A DNA stretch of 64,000 bases from JAEUMD01 sp044222395 (GTDB lineage: Bacteria; Pseudomonadota; Alphaproteobacteria; Rhizobiales; Hyphomicrobiaceae). A program made the translations under genes and the position numbers. The notes beneath the pieces were generated by a model, which saw only the letters and a list, made by a program, of their open reading frames with translations, was not told the DNA's origin and did no database searches. The stretch covers positions 33,526 through 97,525 of the forward strand of contig JBGANK010000007.1 of the NCBI GenBank assembly GCA_044222395.1, in the 5' to 3' direction. Of the stretch, positions 41,949 to 51,232 are shown piece by piece. How positions within the stretch are numbered: position 1 is the stretch's first letter; each line of letters begins with the position of its first letter.

Positions 41949-44900
41949 CTACTGCACTTTCAGCACGAGAGGACGCATCATGTCGTTTTCCTCGTGGCCG
42001 AGCAGGTGGCAATGCCACACGTACTCCCAACCGAAGTCTTCGATCCGGTTGACCGGAGGCGCGTTCGTCACCGGGTCGACGCTGCGGAACGGGAACAGCG
42101 TCTGCGCATTGGGATTGGTGACACCCAACGCCGTCGTCACGTCGAGCGGCCGGACGCTGTTCGATAACGTGAACGGCACCGGCGGCTTGTTCAGTCGTAC
42201 CGCAATGACGATGTTCTCGAGCGGGTTCATCTTGACGGTTTCCTTGAAGCCCGTCTCGTTGGCATCGGGAAGCTTGACGATGCCGCCCCAGTCGACGCGG
42301 TTGATGACCTGCACGTTCATCAGGTGGAAGTGGACCGCGTGCGTGTCGACACCGTTGTGGACGATGTTCCAGATTTCCGTCTCACCTTCACGCAGCGTCT
42401 CCGTGCCCGGGTCGACGTACATCAACCCGAACGCGTTCTGGCCGTTGGGCTCGAGCGCCGTCGACTCGGTACCGAGCATGGCGTTGAGGCGGCCATACAC
42501 GGGATCGAAGTCCTCGACGATCGTTTTTGTGCGAACCGGGAAGCCGCAGGTCTTGCGGTAGTTCGGATCGCCCGAATTGTTCCAGTGGCCAGTAGCGGGA
42601 TCCTGTACCGCACCAGCGCAAATTGGGAACTCGTTGATGCCCGTCAGGCAGCCGGTGCCGTAGCCGCACATGCGCCCGTTGCCGCACCCGCTTTGGTCGG
42701 TGGCATCACACTTCCCATGCAACGTAGTCGATGACATGTCGACCAGCGTCGGCGGATCGACGGTGCCTTTGAGGTAGGACGGTGCCGTCTCATTGCCGGC
42801 AGCGTCCGTCGTTGCGGGAACAACAACACCAGCCGGGTCCACCACCGGATCCGTGTGCGAGTTTGCATACGCGGCCTGGATCATGCCCGGCAGCACATTC
42901 TGCACCCAGCCCGGAGGCAGCATGCAGGGATTGACGGTTCCGGGAGTCGTCTTCTTGCACTTGTCGCTCGGCTTGACGGTGACCGGCGTAGGATTGGTCG
43001 CCGACGTCGGCTTGGTGAAGATTTGCTGACCCATCACACGGAACTGCATGACCGTGCGCGTGTTGGGGCCATAGCCCTTCTGCGTGGCTAGCGGTCCGCC
43101 GTTGGCAGTCTGGTCCGGCTGCCCGGTGAACATGTCGTAGCGAGGATCACCTGCCGGCAATGCAGCAGGGGCGTCATTGTAGAGAATGATCGTCGCTCCG
43201 TCCGGAACGGCGCCGAAGTCGACGATGATGTCCGCACGCTCCGCCGGTCCGAGATACAAGGTGTAACCGGGGTTCGGATACGTGCAGCCAGGTGCGTTGC
43301 AACGCGGCGACACGCTGAGCGGTATCGGAGCCGTCAACGGTGTGTTGCGGACGTTCATCACCGTCATGCTCTTGCGATCGTAGTCCCAGTCGATCGGTTG
43401 GTTGGTATGCACGACCGGGTTGGGCAGCAGACCACCTTCGGTACCGATCTGGATGAAGGGAATCTGGTTGCGCGGATCGGGAACACCGCCGAGCCTGAGG
43501 TCGGCGGGCACATAGACGTTCATCGCCGGCGTGATGTTGCCGAAAGCAGGCACCGCGTAGGGCGACACGAAATCGGTCATCGTACCGAGCGACGGCACCA
43601 TGCCAACCTCGGTGCAGTTCGCAAATTTTCTCTGTGTGCTGTTGCAGACTCTGCCGTAGTTCTGCGTCGTGCTGCCCACCTTGCCGTCGCCATCGACCGC
43701 ATAATAGAGCTGCAGGTTGAGGTGGCGGTCATTGGAGGCGTTGAGCACGCGGAAGCGCATCGGCTTGCGCGGCACTTCCATGTAGGGGAACGCCATGCCA
43801 TTGACCACCTGCGTGTCCATGAACGCCTCGGGCACGTGCGAAATGGCGGGGATCGCGCTGGCGAAAATGAACGCCGGCGGAATGACGTAGGCACCGTAGT
43901 CCCAGCGTCCAAACGGGTTCATGGTGTTGCCAGGCAGCTGGTTCGACATGTAGACGTGCGGGAACCAAAGATCGCCCTCGGTCGTGCACGCCGACGCGCC
44001 ACCAATAATGCCCTTGCACGCCGTCGACCACGTTGGGTCGACATTGCCCGTGATCAGCTGCGGTCTCGCAATGGTGCCGGGGCTTGTCGTTACGAAGGTC
44101 TTGTCCTGGATGACCAGCGGTGTTCCGACATCGGTCACACCGACTGCCGCGAGCTGGCCACGGTAGCCGGCATTCGTGCCGTTCGTCGCCCCCGCGGTGA
44201 TCATGTCCTGCTCGATCTGGTCGGTGAGCAGGTAGCCCGCCGCCTCACCCGCATACACGTTGGGGCCGGTGATGCCGTACGTGTGGTCGTGGTAGAACAT
44301 CAACCGCGCGCTCTGGTCGTTCGTGTAGTAGTACGTTCCCGTGGCGTCAGTTGGAGTTTCACCTGCCGCCATGTCTGGCACGTTGCGGAAGCTGACGCCC
44401 TTCTTGTAGATGCTGGTGTCAGCTGCCGGCGTGAACCACTGGTGCGGCGTGCCGTCGCTGATCCACGGCGTGAAGCCGCCGTGCAGATGGATCTCCGCGC
44501 GGTCCAAAGAGTAATCACCGTATGCGCAGGTGGTGCCCGGCACCAGGGCCTCGGCCACGGTGCAATAGGCCTTGCCATCCGGGAAGCTCACGGGATTGCC
44601 GGCGGCATCGACGTTCGGACCGTTGAGCGGGTCACCCGCAATGATGTCCCTGATCGGCGGTCCCATGCCAGAACCCATGATCGTCGTGTCGACCGGCACC
44701 GGAAATGCACCGAGCGTGACCTCGTTCTTGACCTTGAGCCGAACCGGCGTGCCGCGCATGGCCACGATCACCGGGCCTAAGTACTTCTGCTGGTTTGCCC
44801 AGACGGTACCGTTCGTCTGCACGTAGCCGCGCAAGTGTGTCCCTGCCGCTGGCAGCTGGGAATGCATACGCTGCTGGTAGTCCTTCACGCTCAACTCGTA

Positions 44901-45245
44901 GTAGTCCGCTCCATTGAGCGTGCTCTTTGCAGCCACGGGAATGCATGGTCTTGGGGCCGTCGATGTCTGTGTGGGCCCGCAAAGTGCCGGCAGCCGGTCG
45001 AGGAACTTCTGCAGTGCCGGGCTGTAGGCATAGTGCGGGGCTCCGTTTGCAAAGAGCTGACCGCCAGCAGGATCGACCGGGGCGCAGACGGCGGTGGTCG
45101 ACGTACACGCGGCCTCCGGCTGCCAGGGCAGGAACTGCGCCTGCGCGGGTGAAGTGTTTGCGTGGACGAGGGAAATCGCTGTGATGGCTAGAGTGCTACA
45201 GGCGCCAAATCCGCTGTAGCCTCGGTGCAAGTGACGCTTCGACAT
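41949..45245 (-). CDS. Large secreted multicopper oxidase (OmpB/MnxG-like)
   Basis: A 1098-residue protein. The ATG at 45245 has GGAG 9 bases upstream; an open extension to 45359 lacks such a site. A signal peptide ends PAQAQ. All four copper-ligand motifs are present: HLHGG (about residue 249), FYHDHTYG (about 316), DTHAVHFHLMN (about 967) and HCHLLGHEENDM near 1075 (type 1 copper with axial Met). At twice normal laccase length it resembles large oxidases such as Geobacter OmpB and manganese oxidases. Substrate (Mn(II), Fe(II), Cu(I)) is undetermined. It lies 680 bases from gspG and beside an FKBP gene and a Cu efflux operon. Confidence 0.93.
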   Translation of the reverse strand: MSKRHLHRGYSGFGACSTLAITAISLVHANTSPAQAQFLPWQPEAACTSTTAVCAPVDPAGGQLFANGAPHYAYSPALQKFLDRLPALCGPTQTSTAPRPCIPVAAKSTLNGADYYELSVKDYQQRMHSQLPAAGTHLRGYVQTNGTVWANQQKYLGPVIVAMRGTPVRLKVKNEVTLGAFPVPVDTTIMGSGMGPPIRDIIAGDPLNGPNVDAAGNPVSFPDGKAYCTVAEALVPGTTCAYGDYSLDRAEIHLHGGFTPWISDGTPHQWFTPAADTSIYKKGVSFRNVPDMAAGETPTDATGTYYYTNDQSARLMFYHDHTYGITGPNVYAGEAAGYLLTDQIEQDMITAGATNGTNAGYRGQLAAVGVTDVGTPLVIQDKTFVTTSPGTIARPQLITGNVDPTWSTACKGIIGGASACTTEGDLWFPHVYMSNQLPGNTMNPFGRWDYGAYVIPPAFIFASAIPAISHVPEAFMDTQVVNGMAFPYMEVPRKPMRFRVLNASNDRHLNLQLYYAVDGDGKVGSTTQNYGRVCNSTQRKFANCTEVGMVPSLGTMTDFVSPYAVPAFGNITPAMNVYVPADLRLGGVPDPRNQIPFIQIGTEGGLLPNPVVHTNQPIDWDYDRKSMTVMNVRNTPLTAPIPLSVSPRCNAPGCTYPNPGYTLYLGPAERADIIVDFGAVPDGATIILYNDAPAALPAGDPRYDMFTGQPDQTANGGPLATQKGYGPNTRTVMQFRVMGQQIFTKPTSATNPTPVTVKPSDKCKKTTPGTVNPCMLPPGWVQNVLPGMIQAAYANSHTDPVVDPAGVVVPATTDAAGNETAPSYLKGTVDPPTLVDMSSTTLHGKCDATDQSGCGNGRMCGYGTGCLTGINEFPICAGAVQDPATGHWNNSGDPNYRKTCGFPVRTKTIVEDFDPVYGRLNAMLGTESTALEPNGQNAFGLMYVDPGTETLREGETEIWNIVHNGVDTHAVHFHLMNVQVINRVDWGGIVKLPDANETGFKETVKMNPLENIVIAVRLNKPPVPFTLSNSVRPLDVTTALGVTNPNAQTLFPFRSVDPVTNAPPVNRIEDFGWEYVWHCHLLGHEENDMMRPLVLKVQ

Positions 45246-45922
45246 CGATCTAACTCCACTGGAGCTTGAACAAGAATCAAGACAAAGAACGACCGTTGGC
45301 CGCCGCGCACGTTCTCCGCGGTCAGCGGAAATCGGCACGCAGACGTCCATAGCGCGCACCGCTATTCGAAATAGCGACGCGCACGAAATCCTTCCCAGGA
45401 TTTGGCTGTTTGTTTTTTTGAATTCAGCCCAAATATCAGCAAGCTTTGGTTGAAAGCGTTGATTCGTCTTGTTATTTTGGAACTGCTTTGACGCCTTCTT
45501 CCACTAACCAATCTATTCAAGAGTTAAACGAATTGTCAATTCAGAATATTAGATTTGAAGTAATTTACGTTACGAGTACAGAAATTGTTTCTGGCTCTTG
45601 GTGCGCCAGATTAGCAGGACGTTGACCGGCAATTTGCTCGGTCACAAATCCATGGCACGTCTGCCCTCCGCAGCTGTCGAACGATCGAATTTGAGGTCGT
45701 ATGGACGGCCGCTATTGCACCACACCGTGGTCATCGTTGCGTTGCTGCGAAGCTCCATGCTACGTCTCGCCGACGAGCGGCGTATGAGGAGAGTCCTCGA
45801 AGTGCGATGGCACGGGATCGTCGGGTTCCTCGCATCGATCAATCGCTGCAATGACTTTATTGGATCATGATTTTGACGGATCTGACTTTGATGATGGCTG
45901 CAAATCGAATCGATCGCGCACG
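45246..45922. other. Intergenic region between the multicopper oxidase and gspG
   Basis: About 675 bases with divergent genes on each side. The part at 45380-45600 is AT-rich, unlike the surroundings. Open frames exist on both strands at 45600-45870, but none has a convincing composition or start site. Promoters for both the oxidase (minus) and gspG (plus) should be here. Confidence 0.45.
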
Positions 45923-46423
45923 ATGCTCCAAACCGACGCAACATCACTGATGCGATACCTGTCCGCACGAGCGCGCCTGCGCGCGCGACGCCGCGGTCGC
46001 ACATTGCCCGTCCGCACAGCTGACGAGTCTGGCTTCACGCTCCTTGAGCTGCTGGTCGTGCTCGGCATCATCGCGCTGTTGGCAACGATCGCTGCACCGC
46101 AGGTGGTGCAATACCTGGGCAAGGCGCGCACCGAAACCGCCAAGGGGCAGATTTCCGCGATCACGACCGCGCTCGAGCTTTATGCGCTCGATAACGGCGG
46201 CTTCCCTCCGCAGCAGGCTGGTTTGGCTGCGCTCGTCACGGCGCCGACCGGGCTTGCGACGTGGCGCGGCCCGTATCTGAAACGCGCCGAGGGTTTGGTT
46301 GATCCGTGGGGGCGTCAATACGGCTATCGTATTCCTGGTCGCGGCGGCCAGCCCGACGTGTTCACGCTCGGTCGCGACAATGCGCCGGGCGGCGACGGTG
46401 AGAACCAGGACGTCTCAAACTAG
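45923..46423 (+). CDS. gspG: Type II secretion major pseudopilin GspG
   Basis: A 166-residue protein from 45923; ATGs at 45851 and 45950 are also possible, and none has a clear ribosome binding site. The basic leader ends with the prepilin cleavage motif G|FTLLELLVVLGIIALLATIAAP, followed by the GspG-specific core TETAKGQISAITTALELYALDNGGFPPQQAGLAALVTAP and DPWGRQYGYRIPG. A C-terminal DNAPGGDGENQDVSN contributes the calcium-site-like region. The gene faces the rest of the system: it is on the plus strand, converging with gspJ. It is the major component of the secretion pseudopilus. Confidence 0.93.
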   Translation: MLQTDATSLMRYLSARARLRARRRGRTLPVRTADESGFTLLELLVVLGIIALLATIAAPQVVQYLGKARTETAKGQISAITTALELYALDNGGFPPQQAGLAALVTAPTGLATWRGPYLKRAEGLVDPWGRQYGYRIPGRGGQPDVFTLGRDNAPGGDGENQDVSN

Positions 46424-46458
46424 CGCCTCGCAGCGCTCGTCGCGCGCGCAGCGTCATC

Positions 46459-47094
46459 TCAGTGATGTCTGAGCTGCAGCGACACTGAGCGGACCGCACG
46501 CCTGTTGCCGATACCGAGTTGGATCTCGACGGCATCGGGGATGGTGTCATCACGCGCCCATGCATCGACCCATTGCCGCGGCGGGTTGATTCTGCCCGAT
46601 CCGAAGTAGCGCAATTCGAAGGTATCCGCGTCGGCCACCAGCATCCGCGATCGCGTAGGTGGCGGGGGCTGTCGTCGGCTGGCTGTACCAAGATTTGGTT
46701 TCGGTTGCCACGGCGTCCAGGCGAGGATGAGCCCCGATCGGCCGTCCGAATCGCTGCCCAATCGCATGTCGAAACTCACCAAGCCGCCGTCGGTCCGACT
46801 GAACGTCAGCGGTGCCACGAACGATACCCAATTGGCTCCTCCGGCAAATGGAATGGTCGGCTGCCCGCCCCTGCTGTCCTCGAACACCGGCGTTGCCTCC
46901 GACAGCGTCCGCTCAACGAAGGCGATCACCGCATCGACTTCTGCCTGACGATCGAGACTTATCGCCGCGCGGTTGGCACGCCAGGTCATTTCGAACAGGC
47001 TCGGCAGCGACGCCAGTGCCAGCGCCGTCAGCACCAGCGCCACCAGCACTTCGATCAGCGTGAAGCCTGCTTCTGTGTGGTCGTCGGCCGTCAA
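46459..47094 (-). CDS. gspJ: Type II secretion minor pseudopilin GspJ
   Basis: A 211-residue protein. The start is a TTG at 47094 overlapping the gspI stop by TTGA; no ATG exists in this frame before the prepilin motif. The leader TADDHTEA precedes G|FTLIEVLVALVLTALALASLPSLFEMTW. The rest is beta-rich with SFVAPLTFSRTDGGLVSFDMRLG and the Trp-rich WQPKP, consistent with GspJ. It is the last gene of the E-F-H-I-J transcript. Confidence 0.88.
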   Translation of the reverse strand: MTADDHTEAGFTLIEVLVALVLTALALASLPSLFEMTWRANRAAISLDRQAEVDAVIAFVERTLSEATPVFEDSRGGQPTIPFAGGANWVSFVAPLTFSRTDGGLVSFDMRLGSDSDGRSGLILAWTPWQPKPNLGTASRRQPPPPTRSRMLVADADTFELRYFGSGRINPPRQWVDAWARDDTIPDAVEIQLGIGNRRAVRSVSLQLRHH

Positions 47095-47498
47095 TTTGGC
47101 ACCATTTGCAGCTTGAGCGTTCTGAGCTCGAATGACTTCGGCGGTCGAAGCGGCCCGTCCGGCCAGGCAACGGCGACCTGCACCCAGTAGGCGCGAAGAT
47201 TTGGCGGCATCCGCACACCTTCGGGCGGCGCATAGTTCGACACCGAGACCCGCCACCTGAAGGCGCCCTCCTCGCCTTCCTCGAACGTCTTCTCCGTGAG
47301 CCGTGTCGACAGCCCGACATTCGCCAGCCTGCGTCGCGCAATATCCACCGCCGCGCGACTGGCCTCGACATGGCGAACCCCGCGCCACCCCATCGCCGCG
47401 CCCTGTTGTAGCGAGACGATAACGCTGGCCAGCACCACGATGGCTATGATCGCCTCGATCAGCGTGAACCCTTTCATGTCCGGCCGTCGTTGCAGCAT
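47091..47498 (-). CDS. gspI: Type II secretion minor pseudopilin GspI
   Basis: A 135-residue protein with the prepilin motif MKG|FTLIEAIIAIVVLASVIVSLQQGAAMG and the GspI-like RHVEASRAAVDIARRRLANVG segment. The start is the ATG at 47498 (or 47477, MKGFT). It sits between gspH and gspJ, overlapping the latter. GspI, J and K form the pseudopilus tip. Confidence 0.88.
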   Translation of the reverse strand: MLQRRPDMKGFTLIEAIIAIVVLASVIVSLQQGAAMGWRGVRHVEASRAAVDIARRRLANVGLSTRLTEKTFEEGEEGAFRWRVSVSNYAPPEGVRMPPNLRAYWVQVAVAWPDGPLRPPKSFELRTLKLQMVPN

Positions 47499-47501
47499 CT
47501 C

Positions 47502-47975
47502 TCAATGTCCGGTCACGAACTTGGTGGCACCCGTCAGCCAGTCGATGTCGATGCGAGCCTGGGAGGCGCCGTCCGTGAGCAGGATCCTCGCACCCGTCGC
47601 AGTCCCGTCGGGACGGAAGCGCACGCGCCGCACGCGTCCATCCCATTCCAGAGTATCATCCATGATCGCGACGGAAATGCGCGGGTCGATCGCAGTCGGA
47701 TCAGGCTGCAAGTCCGACCAGTGCACGCGGCGATCAAGATCGATTGCAACCGTTCTCTCAACCCCCTTCTTGAGCACATCCGCCCGCGCCGCACGCAATT
47801 GCGCAGTGAGCTTGGCGGTCGTCACATCGAGCAACGGCCGTGAGGATCCGGTGTGGACGCGTGTCACGACGAGAGCCGACGCCATCGTCACGAGGAACAT
47901 CACCACGATCAGTTCCAACAGCGTGAAGCCGCCACAAGTCTCTTCCGGCCGACGCCGAGACGCACGATCGCTCAT
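47502..47975 (-). CDS. gspH: Type II secretion minor pseudopilin GspH
   Basis: A 157-residue protein with leader MSDRASRRRPEETCG and prepilin motif G|FTLLELIVVMFLVTMASALVVTRV, followed by the beta-rich GspH domain (LTAQLRAARADVLKKGVERTVAIDL, then WDGRVRRVRFRPDG). It overlaps the gspF stop by four bases and precedes gspI by three. Confidence 0.88.
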   Translation of the reverse strand: MSDRASRRRPEETCGGFTLLELIVVMFLVTMASALVVTRVHTGSSRPLLDVTTAKLTAQLRAARADVLKKGVERTVAIDLDRRVHWSDLQPDPTAIDPRISVAIMDDTLEWDGRVRRVRFRPDGTATGARILLTDGASQARIDIDWLTGATKFVTGH

Positions 47976-49207
47976 AGCTTGGCCAGCTCGTTGATGGAAA
48001 GGATCGCGTTCATGACCGACAAGATGAGGCCGCCGACGAGAGCTCCGATGAACAGCGTCAACACCGGGGTCAGCAGGCTCATGAAGCGGTTGAGTCGACG
48101 CTGCAGCGTGGTTTCATAGACATCGGCCACGCGCATCAGCATCGTCTCGAGTTGTCCGGTCTGTTCGCCAACCGATATCAGCCGCATCGACAACTCGGAA
48201 AACAGTCCCGAGTTGAGTAGAGGCGTTGATAGCATCCGGCCCTCCTGCAGGGCCTGTCCGGCTTCGCGGACCGCCGCCGCATAGGCCTCATTCTGCAGCA
48301 CGTTGCCGGATATGCGTACCGCGTCGAGCATCGGCACGCCGTTGTGCACCAGCGTACCCAGCGTGCGCGTGAATCGAGCTGTCTCGCGATCCCCGATGAG
48401 CCCGCCGATTACCGGCACGCGCAAGAGCAGGTGATGAATGAAACCGCGAACGGCCTGGGTCCGCGAGACCAGGCTGAGCCCGGCGATCACGGCGATTAGG
48501 GTCGGCACCAGAGTAAACGCGTGCGCCCTCAGGAATGCCTCAGCCGAGACGAGAACTTGCAGCGTCTTTGGCAGTGGCGCCCCGGCATCCTTGAATAGCG
48601 GCACCACCGTTGGCAGCAGCACCGTCAGGATCACGCCGACGGCCACCGCCGCAGCCACCAGCAGGACGGCGGGATAAAGCAGCGCCGAGCCGATCTCCGC
48701 ACGCGTCTCGCTGCTGCGCTCGAGGAAGCGCGCCAGATTGTCGAGAACTTCGCCCAGCGTACCGCTCGCCTCTCCGGCCTGGACCAGGCGCCAGTAGTAT
48801 TCCGGGAACCCGGCCTCCGGCCGTGCCATCGCTCCCGACAGCGATTGCCCCTCCCGAACCGCCTCGAACAGGCTCAGCGCCGTTGTCCGCATGCGGCGGG
48901 GGATCAGCGGCTGGATCGAAACGACGCGCAGCACCTCGTCGAGCGGGATGTCTGCCTTGATCAGCGTTGCCAGCTCGCGCGTGAAGATCGCCAGCGATGT
49001 CAGCGGCAAGCCGCCGCCCGAGAACGAGATTTCTCGCTGCCACCAGCGCACCGTCGTTGCCGGCTGCGCTCCGACTTCATCGAGCTGCAGGGGCAGCTGG
49101 CCGCGCTGATGCAATGCCTCCAGGGCGGACTTGCGCGAGACCGCATCGATGGTGCCCGTGATCAGGGCGCCGCGCTGGTCGTAGACGCTGTATCGATATC
49201 GCGGCAT
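47972..49207 (-). CDS. gspF: Type II secretion inner-membrane platform protein GspF
   Basis: A 411-residue protein with the duplicated GspF/PilC domain. Cytoplasmic segments (LPLTSLAIFTRELATLIKADIPLDEVLRVV, then ARFTRTLGTLVHNGVPMLDAVRISGNV) alternate with three membrane helices near residues 165-190, 215-240 and 375-400. The gene start overlaps the end of gspE by 46 bases, which suggests coupling. GspF is the membrane partner of the GspE ATPase. Confidence 0.95.
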   Translation of the reverse strand: MPRYRYSVYDQRGALITGTIDAVSRKSALEALHQRGQLPLQLDEVGAQPATTVRWWQREISFSGGGLPLTSLAIFTRELATLIKADIPLDEVLRVVSIQPLIPRRMRTTALSLFEAVREGQSLSGAMARPEAGFPEYYWRLVQAGEASGTLGEVLDNLARFLERSSETRAEIGSALLYPAVLLVAAAVAVGVILTVLLPTVVPLFKDAGAPLPKTLQVLVSAEAFLRAHAFTLVPTLIAVIAGLSLVSRTQAVRGFIHHLLLRVPVIGGLIGDRETARFTRTLGTLVHNGVPMLDAVRISGNVLQNEAYAAAVREAGQALQEGRMLSTPLLNSGLFSELSMRLISVGEQTGQLETMLMRVADVYETTLQRRLNRFMSLLTPVLTLFIGALVGGLILSVMNAILSINELAKL

Positions 49208-50970
49208 GTGTCAAACCGTGTTGCGCGCAGAACTTCTTCGGTGGTGGTCTCCCCACGCAGCGCCTTGGCCAGCCCATTCTGGACTAGAGTGGCCATGCCG
49301 CCAGCAATACCGGCGGACTCGATGCCATCTTCCGTGGCTCCTGCCAGGATTTGTGCTCGAACCGCGTCAGTGGTGGTCAGCAGTTCGTCAATCGTCGTGC
49401 GGCCGGAGAACCCGGTACTTCGGCACTGGGGACAGCCGCCGGTGCGCTTAAGGTTCAACGGTGCGCCATCCAGCAGCCGTTTCGGGTCTGCGCCCGTCGA
49501 CCTCAGCATATCCCAGACGGTGGCGGCATCGGGAGAGGGGACGGCACATGCCGGGCACAGCCGCCGCACGAGCCGCTGGGCGAGAACGCCTTTGAGGCTC
49601 GACGCCAGCAGGTACCTTTCGACACCCATGTCCAGCAGCCGCGTGATGGTCGCCGCGGCGCTGTTGGTGTGCACCGTCGACAGCACCAAGTGTCCGGTGA
49701 GCGAGGCCTGGATGGCGATCTGCGCGGTTTCCAGGTCGCGGATCTCGCCGACCATGATGATGTCGGGGTCCTGGCGCAGGATTGACCTTAGTGCGTGGGC
49801 GAACGTCAGGCCGATGCGCGGCTGCACCTGGATCTGGTTGACGCCGGGCATCTGATATTCGATTGGATCCTCGACGCTGAAGATCTTGCGGTCCGACGAG
49901 TTGAGCATCGACAGCGCCGTGTAGAGCGTCGTCGTCTTGCCGCTTCCGGTCGGTCCGGTGACCAGGATGATGCCGTTCGGCTGCCACAGCAACTCGCCAA
50001 GAGTGGCCCTGGTCCGCGCACCAAAACCGAGTTTCTCGAAATCCAGCTCCACGCTCGATCGGTCGAGCAGGCGCATCACGATGCTTTCGCCCCACAGCGT
50101 CGGCATGGTGGAGATACGCAGGTCGATCTCCCGGCCGCGCACGTTCACCTTGATGCGCCCGTCCTGAGGCAGGCGCCGTTCCGCAATGTTGAGCTTGGCC
50201 ATGATCTTGATGCGCGACCCGATCGCCGACCGCAACGACGGGCTGAGCGTCTCGACGGTATGCAGGACGCCGTCGACTCGGAACCGGACCCGCACGCTAT
50301 CCTCACGCGGCTCGATATGGATGTCGGAAGCCTGCATACCGTTGGCGCGCGTGATCAGGTCCTGGACCAGACGGATGACCGGGGCCTCGCTGGCCATGTC
50401 TTCCAGACGGCGGACGTCCTCTTCGCCGGCTTCGGCCGAATGGACCTCTGTCGCGGCGCCCGCAGCGGCGCCCTGCTTGGCATCGCCTTGCCCGTAGAGG
50501 CGCTCGAGCCCTCGCTCGATGTCGCCATAGGAGGCGAGCAGCGGACGAACCGGCATATCGAGCAGGAACGAAAGTGCCGCCAGCGGTTCCGTATTGAAGG
50601 GATCTGCAACTGCAAGCTCCATCTGTCCGTCGTGCTCGCGCAGCGGCAGGATGGAATTGAGCTTCAGGAACGCCGCATCGAAGTCGTCGGGCCGGACCGG
50701 CTCGCGCGGCACCATGTCCTCGCTCGCCAGCGGCACCCGGCTGTAGCCGCTCAACGCGCGTGCAATGGCGCGATCATCGAGCAATCCCAGACGCAGCAGC
50801 ACCAGCGCGAAGCGCTCGCCGGATTGCCGCTGGGCACGCTGGGCACGCTTCACCGAGAGGTCGTCGAGAAGCCCCTCGGAAACAAGGTATGCTCCGAACT
50901 GCTCGGCAAAATCGGAGCCCCGGGTATTTGGTGCCGCACCGTGTGTGCTTTCGGGATTGACCTTGGTCAT
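49162..50970 (-). CDS. gspE: Type II secretion ATPase GspE
   Basis: A 602-residue protein with an N-terminal MshEN-like domain, Walker A GPTGSGKT at residues 339-346, an Asp box (SDRKIFSVEDPIEY), a Walker B-like DIIMVGEIRD near 400 and a His box (LVLSTVHTNSAA). A C-terminal zinc motif follows in CPAC...CPQC. It powers pseudopilus assembly. The gene is the first of the minus-strand gspE-F-H-I-J operon, divergent from gspL. Confidence 0.96.
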   Translation of the reverse strand: MTKVNPESTHGAAPNTRGSDFAEQFGAYLVSEGLLDDLSVKRAQRAQRQSGERFALVLLRLGLLDDRAIARALSGYSRVPLASEDMVPREPVRPDDFDAAFLKLNSILPLREHDGQMELAVADPFNTEPLAALSFLLDMPVRPLLASYGDIERGLERLYGQGDAKQGAAAGAATEVHSAEAGEEDVRRLEDMASEAPVIRLVQDLITRANGMQASDIHIEPREDSVRVRFRVDGVLHTVETLSPSLRSAIGSRIKIMAKLNIAERRLPQDGRIKVNVRGREIDLRISTMPTLWGESIVMRLLDRSSVELDFEKLGFGARTRATLGELLWQPNGIILVTGPTGSGKTTTLYTALSMLNSSDRKIFSVEDPIEYQMPGVNQIQVQPRIGLTFAHALRSILRQDPDIIMVGEIRDLETAQIAIQASLTGHLVLSTVHTNSAAATITRLLDMGVERYLLASSLKGVLAQRLVRRLCPACAVPSPDAATVWDMLRSTGADPKRLLDGAPLNLKRTGGCPQCRSTGFSGRTTIDELLTTTDAVRAQILAGATEDGIESAGIAGGMATLVQNGLAKALRGETTTEEVLRATRFDTCRDIDTASTTSAAP

Positions 50971-51232
50971 GTTCGGTTTCCAATTGGCGTCGCAAGCTGG
51001 CTGAGGCTGCGTCGGCGCCGATCGAGCACGATGTTGATAGAAGCTAAAGTATGCTATATCAGGAACTTGATTATTTCCAGGATGCAGCGTGCCGACCCGA
51101 CTGCGACACAGCCGCTCTTAACATATTCTGGCTTCCGTGACGCGCCATGCTCTACGAGATGAGCAATCGATTTCCGCACTACCGCTGCCAAGCGCATGTC
51201 CTCCCGGAGCGCAGTATGGAGCTTGACGTATC

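Noticed and set aside
43398..44780. A 460-codon frame antisense to the multicopper oxidase
   Set aside because: The oxidase has copper motifs throughout and a signal peptide. The opposite frame is a shadow with His/Arg-rich composition.
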